Below, one piece after another: positions 16,151 through 24,092 of a stretch of 47,613 nt of DNA. Below the pieces are notes generated by a model that saw nothing but the letters and a program-made list of their open reading frames with translations, was not told where the DNA came from and ran no database searches. The position numbers and the translations under genes are program-made. Position 1 is the first letter of the stretch, and each line of letters starts with the position of its first letter. The stretch covers positions 1 through 47,613 of the forward strand of contig CAMVAF010000008.1 of the NCBI GenBank assembly GCA_947165365.1. Direction: 5' to 3'. Origin of the DNA: an uncultured Clostridia bacterium (GTDB lineage Bacteria; Bacillota_I; Bacilli_A; RF39; UBA660).

Positions 16151-16540
16151 AATGAAATTCATATCTTTAAGTCTTGCTATTAAATCAGTACTTCTAATAC
16201 TAGAATCAGTAACATGAGAAAGAATTGTTGGATCATTTCCTTCAATAATAAAGATAATTGTAGGATCTTCATAACTATATTTTAGTTTTAATTCTGCTTT
16301 TTCAGAATCATTTAAATCATCAAGACTAATTTTATAGGCTTTAAAATCGTATTTTTCTAAAACGTTTTTTAATGTATCTTCTAAGGTATTATCTTTTGTT
16401 GTAACATATAATACAAATGTTTCTTTATTATTTACCTTCTCCTTTAATTCATTATAACTTATACTAGATAGTTTACTACTTGAACAAGCTGTTAGTAAAA
16501 GAGTAAACAAAATTACTATTAAAAAATATCTTTTTTTCAT
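16136..16540 (-). CDS. thioredoxin-like lipoprotein without CxxC
   Basis: A 134-residue lipoprotein: signal KKRYFLIVILFTLLLTAC with lipobox LTAC (Cys about residue 19), then a domain whose layout resembles a thioredoxin fold: NKETFVLYVTTKDN (strand and start of the first helix, where active-site CxxC would be expected), DFKAYKISLDD, and SYEDPTIIFIIEGN with the cis-Pro-like turn. No Cys is left outside the lipobox, so a redox role is unlikely. A ribosome-binding site AGAGGTG lies 6 bases before the ATG, and TTGTAA-17-TATCAT is a plausible promoter on the minus strand. It could be a binding or chaperone domain. The fold is my inference from pattern only. Confidence 0.65.
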   Translation of the reverse strand: MKKRYFLIVILFTLLLTACSSSKLSSISYNELKEKVNNKETFVLYVTTKDNTLEDTLKNVLEKYDFKAYKISLDDLNDSEKAELKLKYSYEDPTIIFIIEGNDPTILSHVTDSSIRSTDLIARLKDMNFIKEEK

Positions 16541-16624
16541 TATTCACCTCTTTTTTAATGATATCATAATTTTTTAATTCTTACAATTATTTGACATAAA
16601 TGTTTATGAAATATTTTTATTTAA

Positions 16625-16653
16625 TTGAAAATAATAATAATTTATTGTAAAAT
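16625..16653 (+). promoter_or_regulatory. promoter of pilin-like gene
   Basis: TTGAAA (16625-16630) and TAAAAT (16648-16653) with a 17-base spacer, 20 bases before the start codon at 16674. Confidence 0.65.
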
Positions 16654-16673
16654 GTTAATATAGAGAGGTTCTT

Positions 16674-17294
16674 ATGAATAAAAAGGGATTTGCTATATCA
16701 GTTATTTTATATTCAGTTGTTTTTCTTATTATTGCCATTCTTTACATGCTTCTTGGATTAACTAAAACAAGATATACCGTTAATAAAAACTTAAGAGATA
16801 ATCTTGTGAATGAATTAAATATTGAAAGATCAGAAGTAGAATATACATCTAGTGAAGTATGTGTAATAAATGGAAGTCAAGAATATACTACAGATTTGAC
16901 AATAACAATTAAAATGAAAAATAAAGATAATGATAACTACCAAAATGATAATGAAATAAAATCATATAAATATAAATTTAATAATGGTTCATGGAGTAGT
17001 AATAATAGTATATCAGTCAATCATGCAGGAATATATATTGGATATTTCCGTGATGCTAATGGTGGGGTTGGAACTTGTAGTGCTGATGTAACTTCTAAAA
17101 CAATATATCGCTATCGTGATTGTAATGAAAGTCATTATATTTATGGCGAATATTATTATGATGGAGATGAACAAAAAAGAGATGTTATAGGGTGTAATTT
17201 TTCTAATGAAGAGTGGGGAAATTGGAGTGATATCAAACCAGATTCTTTAGTAACAAGACAAATTGAAGCAAGAACTTCTTATAAATTAAAATAG
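16674..17294 (+). CDS. pilin-like anchored protein with cysteine-rich outer domain
   Basis: 206 residues. The N-terminus MNKKGFAISVILYS, followed by a hydrophobic helix to about residue 26 and an amphipathic extension (KTRYTVNKNLRDNLVNELN), looks like a type IV pilin or pseudopilin: KKG/F would be the prepilin-peptidase site. Glu at mature position 5, common in pilins, is Val here. The rest is a Tyr/Asn/Ser-rich outer domain with four Cys (SEVCV, GTCSA, YRDCN, VIGCN) that could form two disulfides. GAGAGG precedes the start. It is followed by two VirB2-like genes that start 50 bases later. No prepilin peptidase or assembly ATPase is in the window. A plain signal-anchored surface protein is the alternative. 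Confidence 0.55.
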   Translation: MNKKGFAISVILYSVVFLIIAILYMLLGLTKTRYTVNKNLRDNLVNELNIERSEVEYTSSEVCVINGSQEYTTDLTITIKMKNKDNDNYQNDNEIKSYKYKFNNGSWSSNNSISVNHAGIYIGYFRDANGGVGTCSADVTSKTIYRYRDCNESHYIYGEYYYDGDEQKRDVIGCNFSNEEWGNWSDIKPDSLVTRQIEARTSYKLK

Positions 17295-17308
17295 TATTTA
17301 CTATTTTT
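17288..17308 (+). terminator. hairpin overlapping pilin-like gene stop
   Basis: AAAATAGT and ACTATTTT (8 bp, loop ATTT) followed by T. It covers the stop codon and overlaps the -35 of the next promoter, so both the terminator and the promoter would share bases. Confidence 0.5.
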
Positions 17309-17325
17309 AAATTTTATTGTAAAAT
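17297..17325 (+). promoter_or_regulatory. putative promoter of VirB2-like pair
   Basis: TTTACT and TAAAAT with a 17-base spacer, 20 bases before the start at 17345. Confidence 0.5.
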
Positions 17326-17344
17326 ATTCGGTGTAGGTGATATT

Positions 17345-17644
17345 ATGATATTATTTGATTGGTGTGCCCAACAGGGTGTCCGTGATGTATTTAGTTTAAT
17401 TAAAGGTATTTTAAAAATAGTAAGAATTGTTGTACCAATAGGATTAGCATTACTAACAGCATATGATTTATTTAGAAATGTTATTAATCCAGAAAATAAA
17501 GATGGCCAAGCTAAAATTCTTCGAAGAATAGCAGCAGCTGTTTTAGTCTTTTTTACACCACTTCTAGTAAGATTTGTTTTAAAACTTGTTGATATTGGTG
17601 GAGGAAATACCAATTATAGTAGTTGTTGGGAGAGTGTCGAATGA
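17345..17644 (+). CDS. small two-helix membrane protein, VirB2/TrbC pilin-like (copy 1)
   Basis: 99 residues with two hydrophobic helices (about residues 22-43 and 62-83) joined by a polar, basic loop (NPENKDGQAKILRR). This is the topology of VirB2/TrbC-type pilins of type IV secretion systems. Cys residues lie near both ends (WCAQQ and SSCWE). The second gene encodes a paralogue with the same layout. The start follows GTAGGTGAT. No VirB4/VirB6/VirD4-like gene is near, so it is not part of a recognisable conjugation cluster. The assignment rests on topology, not on a motif unique to the family; a small phage-holin-like or channel protein is possible. Confidence 0.55.
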   Translation: MILFDWCAQQGVRDVFSLIKGILKIVRIVVPIGLALLTAYDLFRNVINPENKDGQAKILRRIAAAVLVFFTPLLVRFVLKLVDIGGGNTNYSSCWESVE

Positions 17645-17964
17645 TTTTAGTATCTTGTAATAATTTTGCTTTTATATTAAAAATAGCTGGTTTCTTATTT
17701 AAACTTATCCAGTGGGCAGTACCTATTACCTTAATTCTATTTTGTACATTGGATTTATTTAAAGCCTTTACATCAGCAGATGAAAAAACCAAAAAAGATG
17801 CTGGTAGTAAAATAGTTAAAAGACTTATTTATGCCATTGTTATCTTTTTAGTACCAGTACTTTTAAGAATTATTTTTAGAGCTTTAGGAAGTGCGGCTCC
17901 AAAAGGTTATGGAACAGATAATTCCACAACTAGTTGGGTCGATTGTTTTAATCAATATTTTTAA
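17641..17964 (+). CDS. small two-helix membrane protein, VirB2/TrbC pilin-like (copy 2)
   Basis: 107 residues, paralogous to the preceding gene: both have a first helix around VP(I)xL, a loop with DLF(R/K)..., a K/R-rich turn, and a second helix ending V(P/L)LLR(F/I). The pairs VPIGLALLTAYDLFR and VPITLILFCTLDLFK show the relationship. Cys again stands near both ends (VSCNN and VDCFNQ). The start at 17641 overlaps the previous stop (ATGA) and has GGGAGAG 6 bases upstream; the TTG at 17623 in the same frame is less likely. A tandem duplication with divergence is the simplest origin. Function unknown. Confidence 0.55.
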   Translation: MILVSCNNFAFILKIAGFLFKLIQWAVPITLILFCTLDLFKAFTSADEKTKKDAGSKIVKRLIYAIVIFLVPVLLRIIFRALGSAAPKGYGTDNSTTSWVDCFNQYF

Positions 17965-17987
17965 TATTGATTTTTTTGAGGTTATTT

Positions 17988-18824
17988 ATGGATGGAATAG
18001 TATTGATTGATAAAGAAAAAAATGTTACTAGTAGAGATGTATGCAATAAACTATCAAAAATATTAAATACCAAAAGATTAGGTCATACAGGAACTCTTGA
18101 TCCTATTGCCACAGGATTATTGATTATCTGTGTTAATGAAGGATGTAAACTTCAAGAAGAACTAACAGGACATGATAAAGACTATATCGCTAAAGTAAAA
18201 GTTGGTATAAAAACAGATACCTATGATATAACTGGAAATATTATCGAAAAAAATGATAATTATCATTTAACAAAAGAAGAACTAATTAAAACACTTAATT
18301 CATTTATTCCAGGATATAATCAAAAAGTACCAAAGTATTCTGCTATCAAAGTAAATGGAAAAAAATTATATGAATATGCAAGAAATAATATTTCTGTTGA
18401 TATTCCCGAACATAATGTTAAAATAAATAAAATAGAGTTATTAGACTTTCAACAAGATAATTTTACATTCTTTGTATCAGTAAGTAGTGGAACATATATA
18501 AGAAGCTTAATTAATGATATTGGTGAAAAACTAGGTATTCCAATGACTATGGAAGAACTTGAAAGAACAAGAATTGGCAAATTCAAATTAGAAGATGCTC
18601 AAACTATTGAAAATTTAAAGATAATTCCTATACTAGATGTATTAGATATTGATAAGTTAATTATTGAAAATGATGATTTATATAAAAAAATAAAAAATGG
18701 TGTTCAAATAAAAAATATTTATAATAAAGAAAAAATATTATTTATTAAAGATAATACTCCTCTGGCTATCTATAAAGATGATAATAATATATTAAAACCT
18801 TATCGGGTATTTAATGTTAAATAA
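17988..18824 (+). CDS. truB: tRNA pseudouridine-55 synthase
   Basis: Converts U55 of the tRNA T loop to pseudouridine. 278 residues. The catalytic motif RLGHTGTLDPIATGLL with the active Asp is near residue 38, then YIAKVKVGIKTDTYD, and the VSSGTYIRSLINDIG block near residue 170, all in family order; a PUA-like C-terminal region follows. The start at 17988 is preceded by TGAGG with a 6-base spacer; the ORF continues upstream to 17967 but without a ribosome-binding site. It lies 23 bases after the VirB2-like pair and may share their transcript. Note that the tRNA-Thr of this window has C at position 55 and could not be a substrate. Confidence 0.95.
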   Translation: MDGIVLIDKEKNVTSRDVCNKLSKILNTKRLGHTGTLDPIATGLLIICVNEGCKLQEELTGHDKDYIAKVKVGIKTDTYDITGNIIEKNDNYHLTKEELIKTLNSFIPGYNQKVPKYSAIKVNGKKLYEYARNNISVDIPEHNVKINKIELLDFQQDNFTFFVSVSSGTYIRSLINDIGEKLGIPMTMEELERTRIGKFKLEDAQTIENLKIIPILDVLDIDKLIIENDDLYKKIKNGVQIKNIYNKEKILFIKDNTPLAIYKDDNNILKPYRVFNVK

Positions 18825-18883
18825 TGACAAGTTTCTTTAAATCCAAAGAAATATGATATACAATAATACCAAGAGGGAGTTTT

Positions 18884-21139
18884 ATGAAGAATTTAATATT
18901 AAAAAAGGTAGTTTATCTAGATAATGAATTTTATAAAATAATAGATATAAAGGATAATTTTAAAAAAGATGAATCCTATGATGATTTTAATAATGTCCTA
19001 AATAGTAAAAAAGAATTATTTTATTATGAGATAGATGATAATGATGATTTTAAAGAATTTACTGGAAGATTTGTTGGAAATCATGGTAAAGATGTTTTTC
19101 TCTTACCAGAAGATTTAGAAAGCGAAATAAATGGCTATTTAAAGATGGAAGAAGATTATCAAAATATTGATAATAATGAAATAAAGACAATTGTTGATAC
19201 TTTAAGTAGTAAATATCCTTTTCAAAAACAAACGATTATGTCATTACTTAATAAAATATATGAAAATCAAGAAATAAAAGATTTAAATATATCGAAAAAT
19301 CGTAAAAGAAAATTATTAAAAAGTATCCTATATCTTGGAACAAGTGGTTGTAATAAAGATAATATTATAGATGAATTATCATCACTTCTTAAAATTCCTT
19401 GTGCCAAAATAAAAATTAGTTTAAAAGATAGTGAAAATGTTGATAATATAGTAAATGAATTATCTCAAAAAACTGTAAGTGATATAGAAGCAAGTAAAGG
19501 AATTGTTTTCATAAAGATTAAAGAAAATGTTGATGACATTGTTAAAGATTTTTTTACAGATAATTTTTATGGAGATGAAATAATAGATTTATATTTAACT
19601 CTTATTAAATACCTTTCAAGTAAAGATATTATCGAAAAAAATGGAAGAAAAATTGATTTTCGTACTTTAACATTTGTATTAGTTCTTGATACAGCAGAAC
19701 AAACAAAACTTAGTAAAGATGATATTATTCATTTAATGAATACCAGTGGAGCTCAAATATTTATTTTAGGAAATGAAATGAGTATTTATCAAAAATTATA
19801 TTATTTAATGAGTGAAAATGGACCATTAATAGAATATGCTAAGTATTTTGAATCATTAGGTAAGAAATTATTATATGATCCAGATGCTATTAAATATTTA
19901 GTAAAATATTATCATGAACAAGGATATAGTATTGATATTATTGAAAATGTTTTAGATCAAATTATAGATTATTTAATATGTAAAAATGTTGTAAATCCAG
20001 CAATAACTCTTGATCTTGTTAAAATGATTATTGAAAATCTTTCCAAAGATGAAATAGAAAATGATTATGAAGAAGAAAAAGAGAAAATAAAAGATCATTC
20101 ACTAAAAAATATCTATGAAAAAACATTAGAATCCGTTGTTGGACAAGATAAACAAGTTAAAGAAATATTATATAATATTTTGCTTAATCAAAAGATGGCA
20201 AATATAGAAGAATTAGATAATCCTAAACAATATATTAAAAATATTTTACTTCGAGGTGAAAGCGGTGGTGGTAAAACATTTATTATTAGTACAATTGCCA
20301 AACTTTTAGATATTCCAATGTTTGTAGCAGATGCCACAAGTTATACAGAAGCAGGATATGTTGGAAATGATGTTACGGATATGTTAGTAAATTTATATCA
20401 TGCAGCAGGAGATGATTTGGAAAAAGCAGAAAAAGGAATTTTAGTAATAGATGAAATTGACAAAAAAGCAGGTAGTGCATCAAATAATGATATTACAAGA
20501 GGAGCAGTATTAAATGGTTTATTAAAAATTGTTGAAGGAAGTGTTATTCCTATAAATGTTGGTTCAAATGCATATCCCGAAGAAATAATGTTTGATACAT
20601 CACGTCTTACTATTATTGCATCAGGTGCCTTTGAAAATATTGAAAAAATAAGAGATATTAGAATAAAAAAAGAAACAACGGGAGTAATTGGTTTTAATAA
20701 TAATAAAGAAACTAAAAATATTGATACCAATATTACAGATAAAGATTATGTTGAATTTGGTATGATTAAACAATTTATGGCAAGATTCCCAGTTATTGTT
20801 AATCTTACTAAAAATACTAAAGAATCTTTAAAAAACATTATGATAAATTCTAAAGCTAGTGCTTTAAAAATAGAAGCGTTTAAATTAAAAGCATTAGGAA
20901 TTGATATAGAGTTTACTGATGATTTTTATGATGAATTATCTTCTCTTGCCTTATCCCTTGATATAGGAGTTCGTGGAATAGATAAAGCCTTCCAAACAAT
21001 TTTAAGTAAAATTCATATTGAAGATATTGATCATTCACTAGTAAGTAAGATTATTTTAAATAAAGAATGTATTTATGATCCAAGTAAATTAACCATTATT
21101 CCAAAACAAAAAGTAAAAGTTAAAAGAAAAACATTATAA
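18884..21139 (+). CDS. ClpX-like AAA+ ATPase with a decayed first AAA+ module
   Basis: A 751-residue cytosolic protein. The C-terminal third (about residues 410-740) is a good ClpX-type AAA+ module: Walker A GESGGGKT at 458-465, the ClpX pore-region signature TEAGYVGNDVTDM, Walker B GILVIDEID at 518-526, sensor 1 LTIIASGAF, IGF at 602-604 (the ClpP-docking tripeptide of ClpX), and sensor 2 GVRGIDKAF. The N-terminal zinc domain of ClpX is absent. Residues about 140-390 look like an AAA+ fold with lost catalysis: GTSGCNKD (152-159) in place of Walker A and GIVFIKIKE (206-214) in place of Walker B. GAGGGAG precedes the start. It is probably an unfoldase partner of ClpP or a regulator; a terminator follows. 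Confidence 0.75.
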   Translation: MKNLILKKVVYLDNEFYKIIDIKDNFKKDESYDDFNNVLNSKKELFYYEIDDNDDFKEFTGRFVGNHGKDVFLLPEDLESEINGYLKMEEDYQNIDNNEIKTIVDTLSSKYPFQKQTIMSLLNKIYENQEIKDLNISKNRKRKLLKSILYLGTSGCNKDNIIDELSSLLKIPCAKIKISLKDSENVDNIVNELSQKTVSDIEASKGIVFIKIKENVDDIVKDFFTDNFYGDEIIDLYLTLIKYLSSKDIIEKNGRKIDFRTLTFVLVLDTAEQTKLSKDDIIHLMNTSGAQIFILGNEMSIYQKLYYLMSENGPLIEYAKYFESLGKKLLYDPDAIKYLVKYYHEQGYSIDIIENVLDQIIDYLICKNVVNPAITLDLVKMIIENLSKDEIENDYEEEKEKIKDHSLKNIYEKTLESVVGQDKQVKEILYNILLNQKMANIEELDNPKQYIKNILLRGESGGGKTFIISTIAKLLDIPMFVADATSYTEAGYVGNDVTDMLVNLYHAAGDDLEKAEKGILVIDEIDKKAGSASNNDITRGAVLNGLLKIVEGSVIPINVGSNAYPEEIMFDTSRLTIIASGAFENIEKIRDIRIKKETTGVIGFNNNKETKNIDTNITDKDYVEFGMIKQFMARFPVIVNLTKNTKESLKNIMINSKASALKIEAFKLKALGIDIEFTDDFYDELSSLALSLDIGVRGIDKAFQTILSKIHIEDIDHSLVSKIILNKECIYDPSKLTIIPKQKVKVKRKTL

Positions 21140-21166
21140 AAGTACTTGAAAATCAAGTGCTTTTTT
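21140..21166 (+). terminator. intrinsic terminator after ClpX-like gene
   Basis: A 10-bp stem (AAGTACTTGA with TCAAGTGCTT, one G-U), three-base loop, followed by T residues; it begins at the base after the TAA stop. Confidence 0.85.
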
Positions 21167-21208
21167 GTTATCATTAAATTATCAAAAATAGAAAGAAGTG
21201 ATAAAGAT

Positions 21209-23962
21209 ATGAGAGAAAGAAAAATAGAAAAATATTTAATTAAAAGTCCAAAACAAATGTTAATTGTAATAGCAGTATTTACCTTAATGATATTTGTTGG
21301 TGGAACAACATATGCTTTTTTTAATTATACAAGAACAGGAGATGCAAATACCATAAAAGTAGGAAGAATAAGTTTTGTAACAAGACAAACTAAAACCATT
21401 AGTTTAACAAATCTATTTCCCATAGATCCAACAAATAGTGAAGAAATGTCAGATGAGACAAAAGTTGGTACATTAGAAATAGAAATAGAAGGAGATACTG
21501 ATTATAATAAAGGTGTAGAATATTTAGTTTCAAGTACCAATACACATATTACAACATCAACAGGTAAATTAGTTCCAATTAGTTTAAGTGTAACACCAAC
21601 TAATTTAGGAACAGAAAATGTTAATTATTTTACGGCAAGAGAAGATAAAAATGCTACAATTTATAAAAAGTTAGTAGGAGATACCATAGTAGGAGATCAA
21701 ATGTTACTAGTTGGATTTATTAAGCCAAACACAACAAGCGGAACAATTGAAGGAGTAAATGGTAAGTTAACAATAAAAGCCTATTTAGATGAAAATAAAA
21801 TATTAATATCTGATACATATGATGGAACAGAATCCGATAATATGGGAACACCAAATGAGGTGGCAAGAGGTAAAACAGTATTAACAACAACAGAATGGAA
21901 TGCATTATCTACTAGTGGAGTATCATTCCAAATAAAGGTAGAAGCGAACGAAGGAATATGGGTAAATAATACACTAGATAATATAATGAGAACCAAAAAT
22001 TTGAATACTACAACCAATCAACCAATAATGGATAATGTTTCTAGTGAATTTGTTTCTGCAAGTACAGGAATTGACTTTGGGGCAGTATCAAGTAGTACAA
22101 ATGGACAGGGCGTTTACATGAGAGCAGGGACAGAAAATGATGCCTATCCAATAGTATATTATCGAGGAGCAGTAGAAGATAACAATGTTGTTTTCAATAA
22201 TAAATGTTGGAAAGCAGTAAGAACTACTGATACAGGTGGCGTTAAATTAATTTATAATGGAGAACAAACAAGTTCATACACAGTTGGGGAACACTTTGAA
22301 CAATCTAAATACATTGATGTTGAAACTGCTAAAAATGCCTTTACGTTTGATTCTAGTGATAATACATGGAATACCACAATAACATCATTAACTAATCCAG
22401 AAATTATTTTTACTTTACCTTCTGGCAGTAATTATGTTTTAAATGTAACAGGGACAACTAGTCAATCAACAGGAGGTACATTCTATATCTATAAAGATGG
22501 ATCAAATATTAATTCACAAGGATTTGGTAGTGGAAATCCAATATCAATATCTTATACACTTGGTACATTGACGTCAGATAATGTAATAAGACTATTTTTT
22601 GGAGTTGGTGGAAATTTAAGTCAAGAAAATCCTATAACTCTTAAGGTAAAAATTGAGCAAAATTCTATTGCTTTATCAAGAGAATCATACAATTTAGGAT
22701 TAGCAGCATTTTCTTTTGATAATATAAATTACAAGTGGACTGCAAATGTTCAAAATAATAGTGCCACTAATGTATCTTTTAAATTACAAAATACAGGGAA
22801 TTATCTTTTAAATTATACTAATCCTGGAGGAGGAACTTTTGTCTTAAAACGAAATAATGATACTATTGGCAATTCATCAACAGGAAGTCAAAAAATAATA
22901 ATAAATAATGTTTTGACGTCAGATATTTTTAGCTTGGAGTATTTGAATTATAATAATCAATCTTATTCAATTGATATTTTTATGTCTGAAATAGGTGATA
23001 GTATGTTAGGTTGTGATAATTCAGGAACAGACACTCATATAAGTTTATCAGGAACAAATACGTTTGTATTTAATACAAATGATAATTCACCAGCATATGC
23101 AGGATATATGTGGGGAAAAGTATACGAATATAGTACATCAAATTGGACAAGTGGAGCAAGATTTGGAAGTAGTTTTACATGGGATGGGACAAATTACAAA
23201 TTAACAGATGCAACAGTAACAACCCCAAATGATACCCATCATTATAGTTGTAATTCTACCGATGCAGAAGCAACATGTACATCAATAAGATATGTTTATT
23301 GGAGTAAGTATTACATAACGATAAGTGAAGGAAAAGGAATTGAAGAAGCAATAAAAGATATGCAAACGAATACAAACCCATCAAATGCTAAAACCCAAAT
23401 TGATGCATGGTATTTAAGTAACATGAATAATGTAACTAATAGATTAGAAGATGCAATATGGTGTAATGATAGAAGTATAGAAAGATATAATGGATGGTCA
23501 GCAACAGGAACAATAAATGGAGCTAGTGGTTATAAAAATTATTCATTATTGTTTGGAGCACATGAAAGAAGTAACCATGCAAGTGGAACAAGCGCAACAA
23601 AAAATCAACCAAGTTTAGCATGTGCTAATAAAAATGATGCGTTTACAGTAAGCAATGGAAATGGAAATCAAAAATTAACATACCCAGTAGCATTATTAAC
23701 AGAAGATGAAATAGTATTAGCAGGAGGAGTAGGATCATCAAATAGTAGCTATTATTTAACAACAGGAAATTCGTACTGGTCTTTGTCGCCTTGCTTATAC
23801 AACGGCGTTATTGACACCGAGTTCAACGTGGGCTCCGGTGGTAGCTTGGACAACGACACTGTGTTCAATACCTTAGGTCTTCGACCTGCCATCTCCCTTA
23901 AACCTGGAATGCCTGTAATCTCAGGTACAGGTACTGTAACAGACCCTTATGTCATAGAATAA
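21209..23962 (+). CDS. large anchored surface protein with duplicated beta domain and variable-looking C-terminus
   Basis: 917 residues. A basic head (MRERKIEKYLIKSPKQ), one hydrophobic helix (about 17-38) and FFNYTRTGDANTIKVG resemble the camelysin/TasA-type export region of gut Bacillota surface proteins. Two related units lie at about 374-482 and 493-595 (both with GTF..YK/KR..., I.I...LTSD, and a closing I.I/E pattern), inserted in a CWKAVRTTDTGGVKLIYNG...GYMWGKVYEY domain. The C-terminus (YWSLSPC..., GLRPAISL) belongs to a C-type-lectin-like/FGE-type domain. The start at 21209 is chosen over 21146, which lies in the terminator. The last 190 bases have a sharply different base composition (see findings). 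It is preceded and followed by terminators, so it is monocistronic. Confidence 0.8.
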   Translation: MRERKIEKYLIKSPKQMLIVIAVFTLMIFVGGTTYAFFNYTRTGDANTIKVGRISFVTRQTKTISLTNLFPIDPTNSEEMSDETKVGTLEIEIEGDTDYNKGVEYLVSSTNTHITTSTGKLVPISLSVTPTNLGTENVNYFTAREDKNATIYKKLVGDTIVGDQMLLVGFIKPNTTSGTIEGVNGKLTIKAYLDENKILISDTYDGTESDNMGTPNEVARGKTVLTTTEWNALSTSGVSFQIKVEANEGIWVNNTLDNIMRTKNLNTTTNQPIMDNVSSEFVSASTGIDFGAVSSSTNGQGVYMRAGTENDAYPIVYYRGAVEDNNVVFNNKCWKAVRTTDTGGVKLIYNGEQTSSYTVGEHFEQSKYIDVETAKNAFTFDSSDNTWNTTITSLTNPEIIFTLPSGSNYVLNVTGTTSQSTGGTFYIYKDGSNINSQGFGSGNPISISYTLGTLTSDNVIRLFFGVGGNLSQENPITLKVKIEQNSIALSRESYNLGLAAFSFDNINYKWTANVQNNSATNVSFKLQNTGNYLLNYTNPGGGTFVLKRNNDTIGNSSTGSQKIIINNVLTSDIFSLEYLNYNNQSYSIDIFMSEIGDSMLGCDNSGTDTHISLSGTNTFVFNTNDNSPAYAGYMWGKVYEYSTSNWTSGARFGSSFTWDGTNYKLTDATVTTPNDTHHYSCNSTDAEATCTSIRYVYWSKYYITISEGKGIEEAIKDMQTNTNPSNAKTQIDAWYLSNMNNVTNRLEDAIWCNDRSIERYNGWSATGTINGASGYKNYSLLFGAHERSNHASGTSATKNQPSLACANKNDAFTVSNGNGNQKLTYPVALLTEDEIVLAGGVGSSNSSYYLTTGNSYWSLSPCLYNGVIDTEFNVGSGGSLDNDTVFNTLGLRPAISLKPGMPVISGTGTVTDPYVIE
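23771..23962 (+). other. GC-rich 3' segment with C-ending codons in the surface-protein gene
   Basis: By hand count 54 of the 108 bases from 23771 to 23878 are G or C, against roughly a quarter to a third around it. In the 25 codons 23798-23872, 15 end in C (AAC, GAC, TTC, GGC, ACC, TCC, AGC, TAC), a pattern almost absent upstream, where AAT/GAT dominate. Such runs of NNC codons are what adenine-directed mutation of AAC codons would give. The segment ends in a CT-rich stretch (23886-23920). Transfer from another paralogue is an alternative. Confidence 0.6.
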
Positions 23963-23975
23963 AATAATCTTATAT

Positions 23976-24026
23976 AATATAGTGTATAAATTCTAAATAA
24001 TAGAATTACTACACTATATTTTTTAA
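23976..24026 (+). terminator. nested-hairpin terminator after surface-protein gene
   Basis: AATATAGTGTA (23976-23986) and TACACTATATT (24010-24020) form a perfect 11-bp stem around an inner ATTCTA/TAGAAT hairpin, followed by TTTTTT. Confidence 0.85.
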
Positions 24027-24044
24027 TTTAATTAACTAGTAATG

Positions 24045-24073
24045 TTGAAAAATGTCTAAATTAATGATAAGAT
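24045..24073 (+). promoter_or_regulatory. promoter of ruvX operon
   Basis: TTGAAA (24045-24050) and TAAGAT (24068-24073) with a 17-base spacer, 19 bases before the start of ruvX. Confidence 0.55.
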
Positions 24074-24092
24074 ATAACTAATGGGTGATGTT

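Noticed and set aside
17345-17964. A complete type IV secretion or conjugation system
   Set aside because: Only VirB2-like proteins are present; no VirB4, VirB6, VirD4, relaxase or lytic partner is near (MltG at 24.8 kb is housekeeping).
21209-23962. A complete diversity-generating retroelement
   Set aside because: No reverse transcriptase, accessory gene or template repeat was seen; only the candidate target segment is present.
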